A DNA stretch of 46,446 nt from assembly GCF_947494025.1 (NCBI RefSeq), contig NZ_CANLTQ010000023.1, positions 1 to 46,446 of the forward strand, given 5' to 3'. This document shows positions 24,600 to 33,054 of the stretch, piece after piece (position 1 is the first letter of the stretch; the number at the start of each line of letters is the position of its first letter). The notes beneath the pieces were generated by a model. That model saw only the letters and a program-made list of their open reading frames with translations. It made no database searches and was not told the DNA's origin. The position numbers were made by a program, and so were the translations under genes. This stretch comes from an uncultured Jannaschia sp. GTDB lineage: Bacteria > Pseudomonadota > Alphaproteobacteria > Rhodobacterales > Rhodobacteraceae.

Positions 24600-24870
24600 G
24601 CGCGGCGCCGTCATCTGTCATCCGGCACGCGAACGAGCCCGCCACGAACGCGAAGGCCCTTCCCCTCCCGCTCCTGGCCGAGCTGGCCGGGACCACGCTC
24701 GCCGCCGCCGGGATCGTCCGCTTCGAGACATTCAACGCCTCGACGAACCGTGCAGGTCGGGACGCACAGATCCGGGGGGCGGCCGAGACGCTGCAGCGGA
24801 TCGACCCGACGCCGGGGTCGTCAACGGGTTCGACGCGTCCGCTGCCTTCCGGACGAGCTGCCTTTCCCGA
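24600..24870 (+). pseudogene. Remnant of a secreted endonuclease/exonuclease/phosphatase-fold protein
   Basis: From about 24640 one frame reads as a secreted protein start: NAKALPLPLLAELAGTTLAA like a signal peptide, then VRFETFNASTNRAG, then DAQIRGAAETLQRIDPTPG. This resembles EEP-family proteins that begin VRFATFNASLNR and continue QAxAVAEIIQRxxPD. A frameshift then moves the text to VVNGFDASAAF in another frame (compare LLNEFDYD). The expected start codon position reads ACG. Nothing of the catalytic C-terminal half follows. It is a dead relic of a second EEP protein. Most of the 24545-24948 gap is accounted for by it. Confidence 0.5.
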
Positions 24871-24948
24871 GGCAGGACGTCTCCGACACGGGTCCGACCG
24901 CGCTCCATGGTGGGTGTCGTCCTCGACAGGCTGCCGGCACGCGGCCCG

Positions 24949-26499
24949 TCAGAACCCCTGCCTGGCCAGTTCGACGGCGATGCGCGCGCGGGATGCCGCG
25001 TGGCGGATCGGGAAGGCGGTGAAGTAATCCGTTGCGCTCGCATCCGGCTTGCGCCGACGGATATCCTGTCGCAAGCGCCGGGCGCGTTCCTGCCGCCCGG
25101 CTAGTCCGTTGGCGATAAGCGCGATCATCCCGATGAGATAATGTGCGCCGGGGAGTGTCACGGCGCGGTCGCCCCAGCCTGCGGCAGCCTCGTAATCCTC
25201 CTGCTGCATCAGCAACTGTGCTCGCACCCCATGGACCCCGTAGAGAAGCGGGTCGAGGGGGCTGAGATTCAGGGAGGTATTCAGCGCGCCGATGGTCGCG
25301 TCCGCGTCGCCGGTCAGCATCGTGGTGAATGCCGAAGCGTAGAACCCTTGAGCGTAGTTCGGGTTGAGCGTCGTCGCCCTCGAAAGCCAGTCCGCCGCGA
25401 TCTCCGGCTGGTCGGTCAGCCAGAACGACCGGCCCATCGTGAAATTCGCGAAAGGATCGAGCGCATCGAGCGCCAGCGCACACTCGGCATGTTGCCGCGT
25501 GGCGCGCACCGCCGCCGCCGTATCGGGACCGAATCGCAGGAATGCGGTGAGGAAACTGGTGAACGAAAGCCCTGCATGCGCTCGAGCCAGATTCGGATCC
25601 GCCGCGATCGCGCGTTCGAAGAAGGATTGTGCCCGTGCGGTGTCGGCAGCGGTGAAGCGATAGAGATGCCGCAGGCCGAGATGGTAGTTGGCCCAAGCGT
25701 CGAGATCTTCGAAGGCGCCCGACCGAGCGCGGCTCGCTTCGTTGTACGGGATATGCGTTTCGAGCGCGGCGACCAGTTGAGCGACGATCCGCGCCCTCAG
25801 TTCGTCCATGTCGTCGAGGCGGGCCTCGAGGCGGTCGGCCCAGAGAACCCGCCGCGAACGTGCCTCCACCAGTTCCAGCGCCACCGCGACCCTTCCGCCG
25901 TGACATTCGACGATTCCCGTCAGGACGTAGCGCGCCGACAGGGCCGCCGCGATCACGTCGAGGTCGGTCGCGGCCATTCCGAAGCGGAACGAGGAGCCGC
26001 GCGCGATCACCGCCAGCCAGCGCAGCCTCGAGAGCGCCTCGATGATCTCGTGCGGGATCGCTTCGGCCAGAATACCGAGGTCCGGTTCTGCCCCGAGCGG
26101 CCGGAAGGGGAGGATCGCGATCGACGGCCGTCTCGTCGGGTGCTCGCGCGGTGCGGTTGTCCCTGTGGCGGATGCGATCCGCCCGGGCGTCGTCGTCTTG
26201 ACCTCTGCGACGAAGCGGAAGCCCCGACCGTGGACTGTCTGGATTGTCCCCTGCCGGACACCGTTGTCGTCGACCGCCCGACGCGCCGAACGGATGCGGC
26301 TGGAGATGCTGCTGTCCGAAACCGCTCGACCCGCCCAAACCGCGTCCACGATCTCGTTCTTGGAAACCAAGCGGTCATGGTTCCCGACGAGGAGGATCAG
26401 CAGGGCAAGCACCTGCGGCTCGAGCGATACGGCGACGCCGCGGCGATCGAGCTGGAAACGATCCGGGTCGAGATGAAACTCTCCGAATGTCCAGGCCAT
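24949..26499 (-). CDS. CadC-like regulator: OmpR-type winged helix plus TolB-like and TPR domains
   Basis: 516 residues. The N-terminal OmpR/PhoB-type DNA-binding domain (about 1-98) has FHLDPDRFQLDRRGVAV, SISSRIRSARRAVDDNG and TVHGRGFRFVAEV. A middle domain (about 122-250) matches the TolB-like module of adenylate-cyclase-like regulators: PSIAILPFRPLGAEPDLG, then AEAIPHEIIEALSRLRWL. The C-terminal half consists of tetratricopeptide repeats (RAQSFFERAIAADPNLARAH and similar). No membrane helix is seen, so unlike CadC it appears cytoplasmic. It is divergent from the cupin-CysK-decarboxylase operon. Two direct repeats in the shared 136-bp region fit its tandem-binding mode, so it is the likely regulator. 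Confidence 0.88.
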   Translation of the reverse strand: MAWTFGEFHLDPDRFQLDRRGVAVSLEPQVLALLILLVGNHDRLVSKNEIVDAVWAGRAVSDSSISSRIRSARRAVDDNGVRQGTIQTVHGRGFRFVAEVKTTTPGRIASATGTTAPREHPTRRPSIAILPFRPLGAEPDLGILAEAIPHEIIEALSRLRWLAVIARGSSFRFGMAATDLDVIAAALSARYVLTGIVECHGGRVAVALELVEARSRRVLWADRLEARLDDMDELRARIVAQLVAALETHIPYNEASRARSGAFEDLDAWANYHLGLRHLYRFTAADTARAQSFFERAIAADPNLARAHAGLSFTSFLTAFLRFGPDTAAAVRATRQHAECALALDALDPFANFTMGRSFWLTDQPEIAADWLSRATTLNPNYAQGFYASAFTTMLTGDADATIGALNTSLNLSPLDPLLYGVHGVRAQLLMQQEDYEAAAGWGDRAVTLPGAHYLIGMIALIANGLAGRQERARRLRQDIRRRKPDASATDYFTAFPIRHAASRARIAVELARQGF

Positions 26500-26507
26500 G
26501 ACGAAGA

Positions 26508-26538
26508 CTACAGGAAAATCGCTGGGCTCTACAGGAAA
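26508..26538. promoter_or_regulatory. Direct repeats CTACAGGAAA spaced 21 bp, putative wHTH operator
   Basis: CTACAGGAAA occurs at 26508-26517 and 26529-26538, each followed within two bases by TC. The 21-bp period is two DNA turns, as expected for head-to-tail binding by an OmpR-type winged helix. The site lies just upstream of the divergent regulator start (26499) and 98 bp before the cupin start. Confidence 0.5.
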
Positions 26539-26635
26539 TCTTCAGATGTCCGTCAAGCATGCGCCAGAAGCGTCCGGTAGCCTGACTTGCAGCCGGTGGA
26601 TTTGCCCGGTGGTCCTGCAACAGGAAGAGAAGACC

Positions 26636-27004
26636 ATGCCGGAAACAGCAATCGAGACACGCCGGTTCGAGACGCCGGATCAGTGCCTCGACATGAAGGA
26701 ACGGGGCGGCATCTCAATTCTAAACATGGCGGACGGTAGCGTCGGAATGCATGCCATCTTCGAGAAGGGCTGGACCTGGGAGAAGGACGAGAAGCCCCTG
26801 CTCGGCTCGCCCGATACCTGCCCGATGCAGCACACGGGTTACTGCATGTCGGGCGAGCTGGTCGTGCGGATGCTGGATACGGGGCGCGAGACGCGGATCG
26901 GCAAGGGCGATTTTTTCGGCATACCGCCGGGACATGACGCCTATGTGGACGGCGACGAGCGCGTCGAACTGATCCTCTTCGCACCAGCAGAGCATCAGCA
27001 TTGA
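26636..27004 (+). CDS. Small cupin-domain protein
   Basis: 122 residues, a single beta-barrel cupin. The first motif is partial (CPMQHTGYCMSGELVVRM, one His and the usual Gly spacing). The second is GDFFGIPPGHDAYVDGDERVE with a His. Metal binding by two His plus other residues is possible but not the full HxH set. ATG 26636 has AGGAAGAGA upstream. It is the first gene of a three-gene operon with a cysteine-synthase-like enzyme and a PLP decarboxylase. Cupins in such company can be thiol or amino-acid dioxygenases or simple ligand-binding proteins. No activity can be assigned. Confidence 0.82.
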   Translation: MPETAIETRRFETPDQCLDMKERGGISILNMADGSVGMHAIFEKGWTWEKDEKPLLGSPDTCPMQHTGYCMSGELVVRMLDTGRETRIGKGDFFGIPPGHDAYVDGDERVELILFAPAEHQH

Positions 27005-27029
27005 CCCCGAACAGGATTGGAGAACAGCC

Positions 27030-28106
27030 ATGGATGCCATGACGGTGCGCACCGCCGATGGACGAGGACGCCTCTACCATAGCGTGCTCGATACGGTCGG
27101 CGACACACCCGCGGTCAGGATCAACCGTCTCGCGCCGAAGGATGTCGAGCTTTACGTAAAGCTGGAGTTCTTCAATCCGGCCGGCTCCGTCAAGGACCGA
27201 CTGGCGCTGAGCATCATCGAGGAAGCCGAGCGGGACGGCCGCCTGCGTCCCGGCCAGACGGTGGTGGAGGCGACGTCGGGGAATACCGGGATCGGTCTGG
27301 CCATGGTCTGCGCCGCGAAGGGTTACCCGTTGGTGGTGACGATGGCCGACAGCTTCTCCGTCGAGCGCCGCAAGTTGATGCGGATGATGGGGGCGAAGGT
27401 CGTGCTGACGCCGCGGGCGGAAAAGGGCTTCGGCATGTACCAGAAGGCGGTGGAGCTTGCCGACGCGAACGGCTGGTTCCTGGCCCGGCAGTTCGAAACC
27501 GAAGCCAACGCCCGTATCCACGAGCATACCACGGGGCGGGAAATCATCGCGGATTTCAGGAATTTCCGCCTCGACTACTGGGTCACCGGCTATGGCACCG
27601 GGGGAACGGTGACGGGAGTGGCCCGCGCGCTTCGCCGCGAGCGTCCCGAGACCAGGATCGTCCTCTGCGAGCCTGCCGACGCGCAGCTGCTCGGCAGCGG
27701 CCACGTGCAGTCGCGCAATGCCGACCACTCGCCCGCTCAGAGCCACCCGGCTTTCCAGCCTCATCCGATCCAGGGCTGGACGCCGGATTTCATCCCTCAC
27801 GTCCTTCAGGAAGCGGTGGATGGCGGGCTTTATGACGAGCTGATCCCCGTGGCCGGACCGGACGGCATCGCGTGGGCGCAGAAACTGGCGCGGTCCGAAG
27901 GCATCCTGACCGGCACTTCGGGAGGATCGACCTTCGCCGTGGCGATGACGATTGCCGAACGTGCCGAGCCGGGCGCGGTGATCCTGTGCATGCTGCCGGA
28001 CACCGGCGAGCGTTACATGTCCACGCCGCTTTTCGAAGCGATCCCCGAGGAGATGACCGGGGAGGAGATCGAGCTATCCCGCTCGACCCCCGGCTATCAG
28101 GCCTGA
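27030..28106 (+). CDS. PLP-dependent cysteine synthase-family enzyme
   Basis: 358 residues, fold-type II PLP enzyme of the CysK/CysM/CBS family. Lys55 in FNPAGSVKDRLALSII is the Schiff-base lysine. VEATSGNTGIGLAMVCAAKG is the substrate-binding loop, and TGYGTGGTVTGVARALR binds the PLP phosphate. TGTSGGSTFAVAM is the conserved C-terminal Ser loop. It is about 40 residues longer than typical CysK. The extra length includes a His/Gln-rich insertion (GHVQSRNADHSPAQSHPAFQ) and a C-terminal extension, so it may not be the housekeeping enzyme. Family chemistry is beta-replacement on O-acetyl- or O-phosphoserine by sulfide, thiosulfate or other nucleophiles. It lies 25 bp after the cupin and 3 bp before the decarboxylase. 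Confidence 0.9.
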   Translation: MDAMTVRTADGRGRLYHSVLDTVGDTPAVRINRLAPKDVELYVKLEFFNPAGSVKDRLALSIIEEAERDGRLRPGQTVVEATSGNTGIGLAMVCAAKGYPLVVTMADSFSVERRKLMRMMGAKVVLTPRAEKGFGMYQKAVELADANGWFLARQFETEANARIHEHTTGREIIADFRNFRLDYWVTGYGTGGTVTGVARALRRERPETRIVLCEPADAQLLGSGHVQSRNADHSPAQSHPAFQPHPIQGWTPDFIPHVLQEAVDGGLYDELIPVAGPDGIAWAQKLARSEGILTGTSGGSTFAVAMTIAERAEPGAVILCMLPDTGERYMSTPLFEAIPEEMTGEEIELSRSTPGYQA

Positions 28107-28109
28107 ACC

Positions 28110-29573
28110 ATGTCGCACACGCCGGAAACCCTCGATCCCGCGGATTGGGAAGCCCACCGCGCTGTCGCGCACCGGATGGTGGACGATGCCGTGAACTACG
28201 TCCGGGACGTCCGTTCCCGGCCGGTGTGGCAAGACATGCCGCCGGATGTGCGTTCGCGCTTCCGCGATGGCGTGCCCGAGGACGGCCAGCCGCTCCCCGA
28301 AATCTACCGCCAGATCGTCACGGACGTTCTGCCCTACCCGATGGGCAACATCCATCCACGGTTCTGGATGTGGTATATGGGGGCGAGCAACTTCACCGGG
28401 GCTCTTGGGGATTTTCTCGCCGCCATCCTCGGCTCCAATCTCGGCGGCGGTGACCACGCCGCGGCGGAGATCGACAAGCAGGTCGTCAACTGGATGAAGG
28501 AGATGACAGGTTACCCACCGGAGGCCGGCGGCACGCTTGTCTCAGGCGGTTCGATGGCCAACCTGATCGGCCTGACCGTTGCACGCAACACGATGTCGGG
28601 CATCGACCTGCGCGAGCTTGGCGTCGGCGCGCTGCCTGCGCCGATGCGGTTCTACGGCTCCGACCAGATCCATTCCTGCCACCAGATCGCGGTCGAAGCG
28701 ATGGGTCTGGGCAATCGGGCGCTGAGACGGGTGCCGTCCGACGCGGCTTGCCGAATGGATCTTTCCGCCCTGCACGGGGCCATCGCCGACGACCGGGCGG
28801 CCGGACTGCACCCCGCCTGTGTGATCGCGACGGCCGGGACCGTGAACACCGGTGCCATCGACGACCTCCAGGCGATCGCGGACATCTGCGCCGCGGAAGG
28901 GCTGTGGATGCACGTGGACGGCTGCATCGGCGCGCTTCTCGCGATCGCGCCCCGCGGACGGGCGCTGGTGCGCGGCATCGCACGCGCGGATTCCATCGCC
29001 CTCGACCCGCACAAATGGCTCCATGCGCCGTTCGAGGTCGGCTGCGCGCTGGTGCGGGACGCCGAGGCGCATCTCGGTGCCTTCTCCGTCATGCCGGAAT
29101 ACCTCGAGGGGGCGCCGCGGGGCATCGCCTCGGGGGCGTGGCTGCACGATTTCGGCCTCCAGACATCGCGGGGGTTTCGCGCCCTCAAGGTCTGGATGGC
29201 GCTGAAGGAACATGGGCTGGCGAAGTTCGGGCGGCTGATCGAGCAGGACCTCGCCCATGCCCGCCACCTCACCGAACGGATCGCAGCCAAGCCGAACCTG
29301 GAGCTGTGCTTTCCGACGGCCATCAACATTGTCTGCTTCCGCTACGATCCCGGCGGCCTTCCGGAAGCGGCGGTCAAGCAGCTGAACACCGAGATCATGG
29401 TGCGGATGCAGGAAACCGGCATCGCCGCGGTCTCGGACACGACCGTGAGAGGGCGACACTGTTTGCGCGCGGCGGTAAACAATCACCGGACAACAAAGGA
29501 CGACCTGGATATTCTGGTGGAAGAGGTCGCACGGCTGGGCGCGGTGCTGGTTTCCGAAACCCTCGTTGGCTGA
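28110..29573 (+). CDS. Group II PLP-dependent decarboxylase family protein
   Basis: 487 residues, of the aromatic-amino-acid/glutamate/cysteine-sulfinate decarboxylase superfamily. Motifs are MGNIHPRFWMWYMG, GGTLVSGGSMANLIGLTVARN, ATAGTVNTGAIDDL and WMHVDGCIGALLAIA. Lys302 in LDPHKWLHAPFEVGC binds PLP. The length matches DDC/GAD-type enzymes. It begins three bases after the CysK-like stop, so it is coupled to it. Its substrate is probably made by, or related to, the preceding enzyme's product. Cysteine, cysteate, cysteine sulfinate or another beta-substituted alanine are candidates by inference. Annotations as aspartate aminotransferase-family reflect the shared fold. Confidence 0.88.
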   Translation: MSHTPETLDPADWEAHRAVAHRMVDDAVNYVRDVRSRPVWQDMPPDVRSRFRDGVPEDGQPLPEIYRQIVTDVLPYPMGNIHPRFWMWYMGASNFTGALGDFLAAILGSNLGGGDHAAAEIDKQVVNWMKEMTGYPPEAGGTLVSGGSMANLIGLTVARNTMSGIDLRELGVGALPAPMRFYGSDQIHSCHQIAVEAMGLGNRALRRVPSDAACRMDLSALHGAIADDRAAGLHPACVIATAGTVNTGAIDDLQAIADICAAEGLWMHVDGCIGALLAIAPRGRALVRGIARADSIALDPHKWLHAPFEVGCALVRDAEAHLGAFSVMPEYLEGAPRGIASGAWLHDFGLQTSRGFRALKVWMALKEHGLAKFGRLIEQDLAHARHLTERIAAKPNLELCFPTAINIVCFRYDPGGLPEAAVKQLNTEIMVRMQETGIAAVSDTTVRGRHCLRAAVNNHRTTKDDLDILVEEVARLGAVLVSETLVG

Positions 29574-30034
29574 CGAGGCGCCCGCGCGGCGGGGTCGGCA
29601 AGAGCAGGAGCAGGAGCAGGAGCAAAGGGATGCCGTCTCTCCTCGTCGTGTCGATCGTGCAGCCGTCGGCGCTCGGGGCCGGCAACTCATCTGTGCTTCC
29701 CAACCGAGCAGACCTCGCGCGACACATGCGCCAGCGGGCAGTTCAAGCCTTCTGAAGCGGATTTCGCGAACAGGGCGGCGATGGCTGCCCTTGTCGTCGT
29801 GATGCACAAGGTCTTTCTATCCACGGACCGGGATCGCCATGTCGAGGGCGACCCCTTGCCAGTCCCGTCTCCCGACGCGCGCACCACGTCGTCGGGCGTT
29901 CGACCGGATCAGCCAGTCATGGCTGGGACCCCGGCACAGGGTTGCCACGGAAGCGGGTCAACTTCATCGTATCGCGCGTGCGGCAAGGCGTACCACGTCG
30001 AGATCGCCCTTATCGCCGCTTCCGCGACACGCCA
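29574..30034. other. 461-bp gap without a confident gene
   Basis: It contains a short hexamer run (GCAGGA three times, 29604-29621). A minus-strand 66-codon frame (29687-29887) includes the text LCITTTRAAIAALF, faintly like the start of SRAP/YedK (DUF159) proteins. If real, that is only a vestige. No terminator hairpin stands out. Confidence 0.3.
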
Positions 30035-31147
30035 TCAGGACCAGGGCGTGACGAGATATTTCTCGCCCGTCTTCATCGCACGATAATCGGTTACCGCTTC
30101 CCGGGTCAGCATCTCGTCGAGATTGACGCGCTTCTTGTAATGGCTTGCGAAGGTGGTGGCGAGATTCTCGCGCACGCGGTCGCGCATGCGGCTGACGGTT
30201 TCGCTTCCGGCCGATTGGATGAAGGGAAACAGCAGCCAGCCTGAAAGGGTCCAGCCAAAGCCGTAGCTCGGTGACAGGACCGTCGGGCCGGTATCCAGAC
30301 GCCCGTATATGAACATGCGCTTCGGCTGGTTCGAGCCATAGCGCGAATATTCTGTCATTCTGCTTACCGCGACCTGCTCCATGGCCTTGAACGCATCGTC
30401 GACCGATTGGCCGCCGCCAATCGGATCGAAGCCGTAGAATGCGCCGGTGTCTTCGATCGCGTCGCGCAGCTGACGCATGAAGTCGTCATCCGAGGAGTTG
30501 ACGACATGCGTGGAGCCGAGCCTTTCGAGCAAGCCGGCCTGGCTGTCCTTTCGAACGACGTTGACCAGACCGAAGCCATCCTCCTTGCAGATCCGGGTCA
30601 GCATTTGGCCCAGGTTGGATGCCCCGACCGTGTGCAGGATCGCGTTCTGCCCGTCCATTCTGGCGGTTTCCACGAACCCAAGAGCGGTCATGGGGTTGAC
30701 GAAGGCGCTTGCGCCGTCCTCGGCCGAATGATCGCCCAACGGAAGGCACATGTCGGCGTTGGCGATGCAGTACTGGCTGTAGGCATTGCCCGGGACACAG
30801 GAGACTCGCTGTCCCACGAGCGCCTTGGCCGTGTCGCCGTCGCCGGCGGCAACGACCGTGCCGGCGCCTTCGTTCCCGGCCGGCAGCTTTATCCCATGAC
30901 GCGCTTTCGAACCCGCGTTGAACGGCTCCGGGACGGACGCGACGAATTTTCCCGGCGAATAGCTGGCATTTTCCAGATCGGCCCCACCGACCAGAATGGC
31001 GAGGTCCGACGGGTTTATCGGCGCCGCTTCCATCTTCACGAGCACTTGGTTGCCGGCCGGATCGGGGAGGGTCACGTCCTCGATCGCGACGGTCAGCGTT
31101 CCGTCCGCTTCCAATGTCGTGAACAGTTGCTTGCCGGTGGTTGCCAT
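30035..31147 (-). CDS. MDR-superfamily (zinc-type alcohol dehydrogenase-like/quinone oxidoreductase-like) protein
   Basis: 370 residues. ATG 31147 has GGAG nine bases upstream; the frame extends 27 codons further without support. The N-terminal GroES-like catalytic domain (about 1-150) has VLVKMEAAPINPSDLAIL and KLPAGNEGAGTVVAAGDGD. Next is a Rossmann cofactor domain with LHTVGASNLGQMLTRICKEDG, then VNVVRKDSQAGLLERLGSTH. No obvious structural-zinc Cys cluster is seen, so it is probably a zinc-independent NADPH reductase of the quinone-oxidoreductase branch. Substrate unknown. It is a single gene, divergent from the branched-chain-type ABC operon. Confidence 0.87.
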   Translation of the reverse strand: MATTGKQLFTTLEADGTLTVAIEDVTLPDPAGNQVLVKMEAAPINPSDLAILVGGADLENASYSPGKFVASVPEPFNAGSKARHGIKLPAGNEGAGTVVAAGDGDTAKALVGQRVSCVPGNAYSQYCIANADMCLPLGDHSAEDGASAFVNPMTALGFVETARMDGQNAILHTVGASNLGQMLTRICKEDGFGLVNVVRKDSQAGLLERLGSTHVVNSSDDDFMRQLRDAIEDTGAFYGFDPIGGGQSVDDAFKAMEQVAVSRMTEYSRYGSNQPKRMFIYGRLDTGPTVLSPSYGFGWTLSGWLLFPFIQSAGSETVSRMRDRVRENLATTFASHYKKRVNLDEMLTREAVTDYRAMKTGEKYLVTPWS

Positions 31148-31524
31148 TGTGAAATCTCCAGGTTTCAGGTTCGCGAAGATAGGCTGACGTCGGATCGACG
31201 GATCGGAGCGAAACGCTACCTTGGCCAATATCGCTATCGCGGGGGCAGATAGCGCTGACGACGGCCCGGACGAACGGAAAACGTCGTCGACGCCGCCGGC
31301 GCTCCCTGAAGATCGCTCCCATCGCGATGCGCCGTCGCGGCAGGCGCCCCCAAGTCAGCTTCGGTCGACGACGGACGTCGATGGCGGTTTACTTTCCGGC
31401 GTGGCATGGTTTGTTCGACATTGTCCGGACCTGAGGATATCAGGGCGGCGATCAAACGAGAGGGTTTGTCGAGCTTGGTACCAGTTGAGAATCCAGTGCC
31501 GCTGGCGGACGAAGGCGTGACGGG
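31148..31524. other. Divergent promoter region, MDR gene / ABC importer operon
   Basis: 377 bp without a gene. The only clear feature is a palindrome CTTGGTACCAG (31474-31484), about 40 bp before the first ABC gene. It could be an operator, since GntR- and LacI-type factors use TGGTACCA-like cores. No regulator gene is adjacent. Confidence 0.35.
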
Positions 31525-32274
31525 ATGAGCGTTGCGCTGGAGGCGATCGGCCTGACAAAGGAATTCAGGGGATTCGTCGCGGTCAACGACGTGTCGCTGC
31601 GCGTGGAGAAGGGTACGATCCACGCGCTGATCGGGCCGAACGGCGCCGGCAAGACGACGTGCTTCAACCTCCTCACGAAATTCCTGCAGCCGACCCGTGG
31701 TACCATCACCTACGAGGGGCGGGACATCACGCGGATGGGAGCGGCCAGGATCGCCCGGCTGGGCATGGTCAGATCCTTCCAGATTTCGGCGGTGTTCGCC
31801 GATCTGACCGTTCTGCAGAACGTCCGGATCGCGTTGCAGCGTACGCGCGGCGAGAGCTTCGATTTCTGGCAGTCCGAAAAGACGCTGTCGCGCTTCGACG
31901 ACGAGGCGGAATCGTACGTCGCCGAGGTCGGTCTGGCGGAGTTCCTGCATCACAGGGCGGCCGAGCTGTCCTACGGGCGCAAGCGCGCTCTCGAGATCGC
32001 CACCACGCTGGCGCTGAAGCCCGGAATGCTGCTGCTCGACGAGCCGATGGCGGGCATGGCGCAACAGGACGTCGAGCGGATCTCGGCGCTGATCCGGCGC
32101 ATCGCCGAGAACCGCACGATCCTGATGGTCGAGCACAATCTGTCGGTGGTCGCGGACCTTTCGGACCGGATAACCGTGCTGGCCCGCGGCGAGATCCTCG
32201 CGGAGGGCGACTACGAGACCGTCTCGCGTTCCCCCGAGGTGATCGACGCCTATATCGGAGCGGGCCATGACTGA
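31525..32274 (+). CDS. Branched-chain amino acid-type ABC transporter ATP-binding protein, LivG-like
   Basis: 249-residue ATPase of the HAAT (hydrophobic amino acid) class. Walker A is IGPNGAGKTTCFNLLTKFLQ, signature ELSYGRKRALEIATTLA, Walker B LLLDEPMAGMAQQDVERIS, and H-loop LMVEHNLSVVADLSDR. The Tyr in the signature is usual for LivG. It is the first gene of a G-F-K-H-M operon. It pairs with LivF to energise transport through the LivH/LivM channel. The true ligand is unknown; this class also carries urea, amides and aromatic acids. Confidence 0.93.
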   Translation: MSVALEAIGLTKEFRGFVAVNDVSLRVEKGTIHALIGPNGAGKTTCFNLLTKFLQPTRGTITYEGRDITRMGAARIARLGMVRSFQISAVFADLTVLQNVRIALQRTRGESFDFWQSEKTLSRFDDEAESYVAEVGLAEFLHHRAAELSYGRKRALEIATTLALKPGMLLLDEPMAGMAQQDVERISALIRRIAENRTILMVEHNLSVVADLSDRITVLARGEILAEGDYETVSRSPEVIDAYIGAGHD

Positions 32275-33010
32275 CACGACGGTCGAACGCCACGCGGCCG
32301 CCCCGGCCGGCACTCCGCTGCTCGAGGTCAGGAACCTCCAGGGGTGGTACGGCGAGAGCCATGTCCTGCATGGAATGGACTTCGACGTCGGCGAAGGAGA
32401 GGTCGTCACGCTGCTGGGCCGGAACGGCGCCGGCAAGACGTCCACCCTGGCGGCGGTCATGGGCATCCTGGGAAAGCGCACCGGCTCCGTCGCCTACAAC
32501 GGGACCGAGACGATCGGGATGCAGCCCCGGCACATCGCCCGTCTCGGCATTGCCCTCTGCCCCGAGGAGCGCGGGATCTTCTCGTCGCTCAACGTCGAGG
32601 AGAACCTGATGCTGCCGCCGCGCATCCAGGAGGGCGGCCTGCCGGTCGAGCGTATCTACGAGCTGTTTCCTAACCTTCTCGAACGCCGCCGGAGTCAGGG
32701 GACCAAGCTTTCGGGGGGCGAGCAGCAGATGCTGGCCATTGCCCGCATCCTGCGCACCGGCGCCCGGCTCCTCTTGCTCGACGAGCCGACCGAAGGACTG
32801 GCCCCCGTGATCGTGCAGCAGATCGGCCGCACGATCGCCGCACTCAAGGCCGAAGGATTCACGATCGTGCTGGTGGAGCAGAACTTCCGTTTCGCCGCCT
32901 CCGTGGCCGATCGGCACTACGTCGTCGATCAGGGCAGGATCGTCGACATGATTCCCGGCGAGGCGCTGGAGGCCAACACGGACAAGCTGCACGCCTATCT
33001 CGGCGTATAG
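32267..33010 (+). CDS. Branched-chain amino acid-type ABC transporter ATP-binding protein, LivF-like
   Basis: 247 residues. Walker A is LLGRNGAGKTSTLAAVMG, signature LSGGEQQMLAIARILRTG, Walker B LLLLDEPTEGLAPVIVQQIG, and H-loop IVLVEQNFRFAASVAD. The start overlaps the LivG stop by eight bases, so translation is coupled. The N-terminal extension (TDTTVERHAAAPAGTP) is slightly longer than in E. coli LivF. Partner of the LivG-like ATPase. Confidence 0.93.
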   Translation: MTDTTVERHAAAPAGTPLLEVRNLQGWYGESHVLHGMDFDVGEGEVVTLLGRNGAGKTSTLAAVMGILGKRTGSVAYNGTETIGMQPRHIARLGIALCPEERGIFSSLNVEENLMLPPRIQEGGLPVERIYELFPNLLERRRSQGTKLSGGEQQMLAIARILRTGARLLLLDEPTEGLAPVIVQQIGRTIAALKAEGFTIVLVEQNFRFAASVADRHYVVDQGRIVDMIPGEALEANTDKLHAYLGV

Positions 33011-33020
33011 CGGAACTCAT

Positions 33021-33036
33021 CGGCGCCTCGGCGCCG
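33021..33036 (+). terminator. GC hairpin before the livK-like gene
   Basis: CGGCGCC-TC-GGCGCCG is a perfect 7-bp stem in the 44-bp gap between the LivF-like and binding-protein genes. It has no T-tract. It may attenuate read-through or protect the 5' end of the downstream message. Confidence 0.45.
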
Positions 33037-33054
33037 CAACAAGGGAGAAAGACC

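Noticed and set aside
24612-24625. CCGTCATCTGTCAT as a Pho box before the EEP remnant
   Set aside because: The two half-sites are only 7 bp apart. A Pho box needs an 11-bp period with a 4-bp AT-rich spacer.
29604-29621. GCAGGA x3 hexamer run
   Set aside because: Only three copies in non-coding DNA; too short to treat as a meaningful repeat.
29687-29887. Possible SRAP/YedK (DUF159) remnant on the minus strand
   Set aside because: Only about 14 residues resemble the family start, the initiator is not where expected, and the catalytic context is missing. Noted as a vestige at most.
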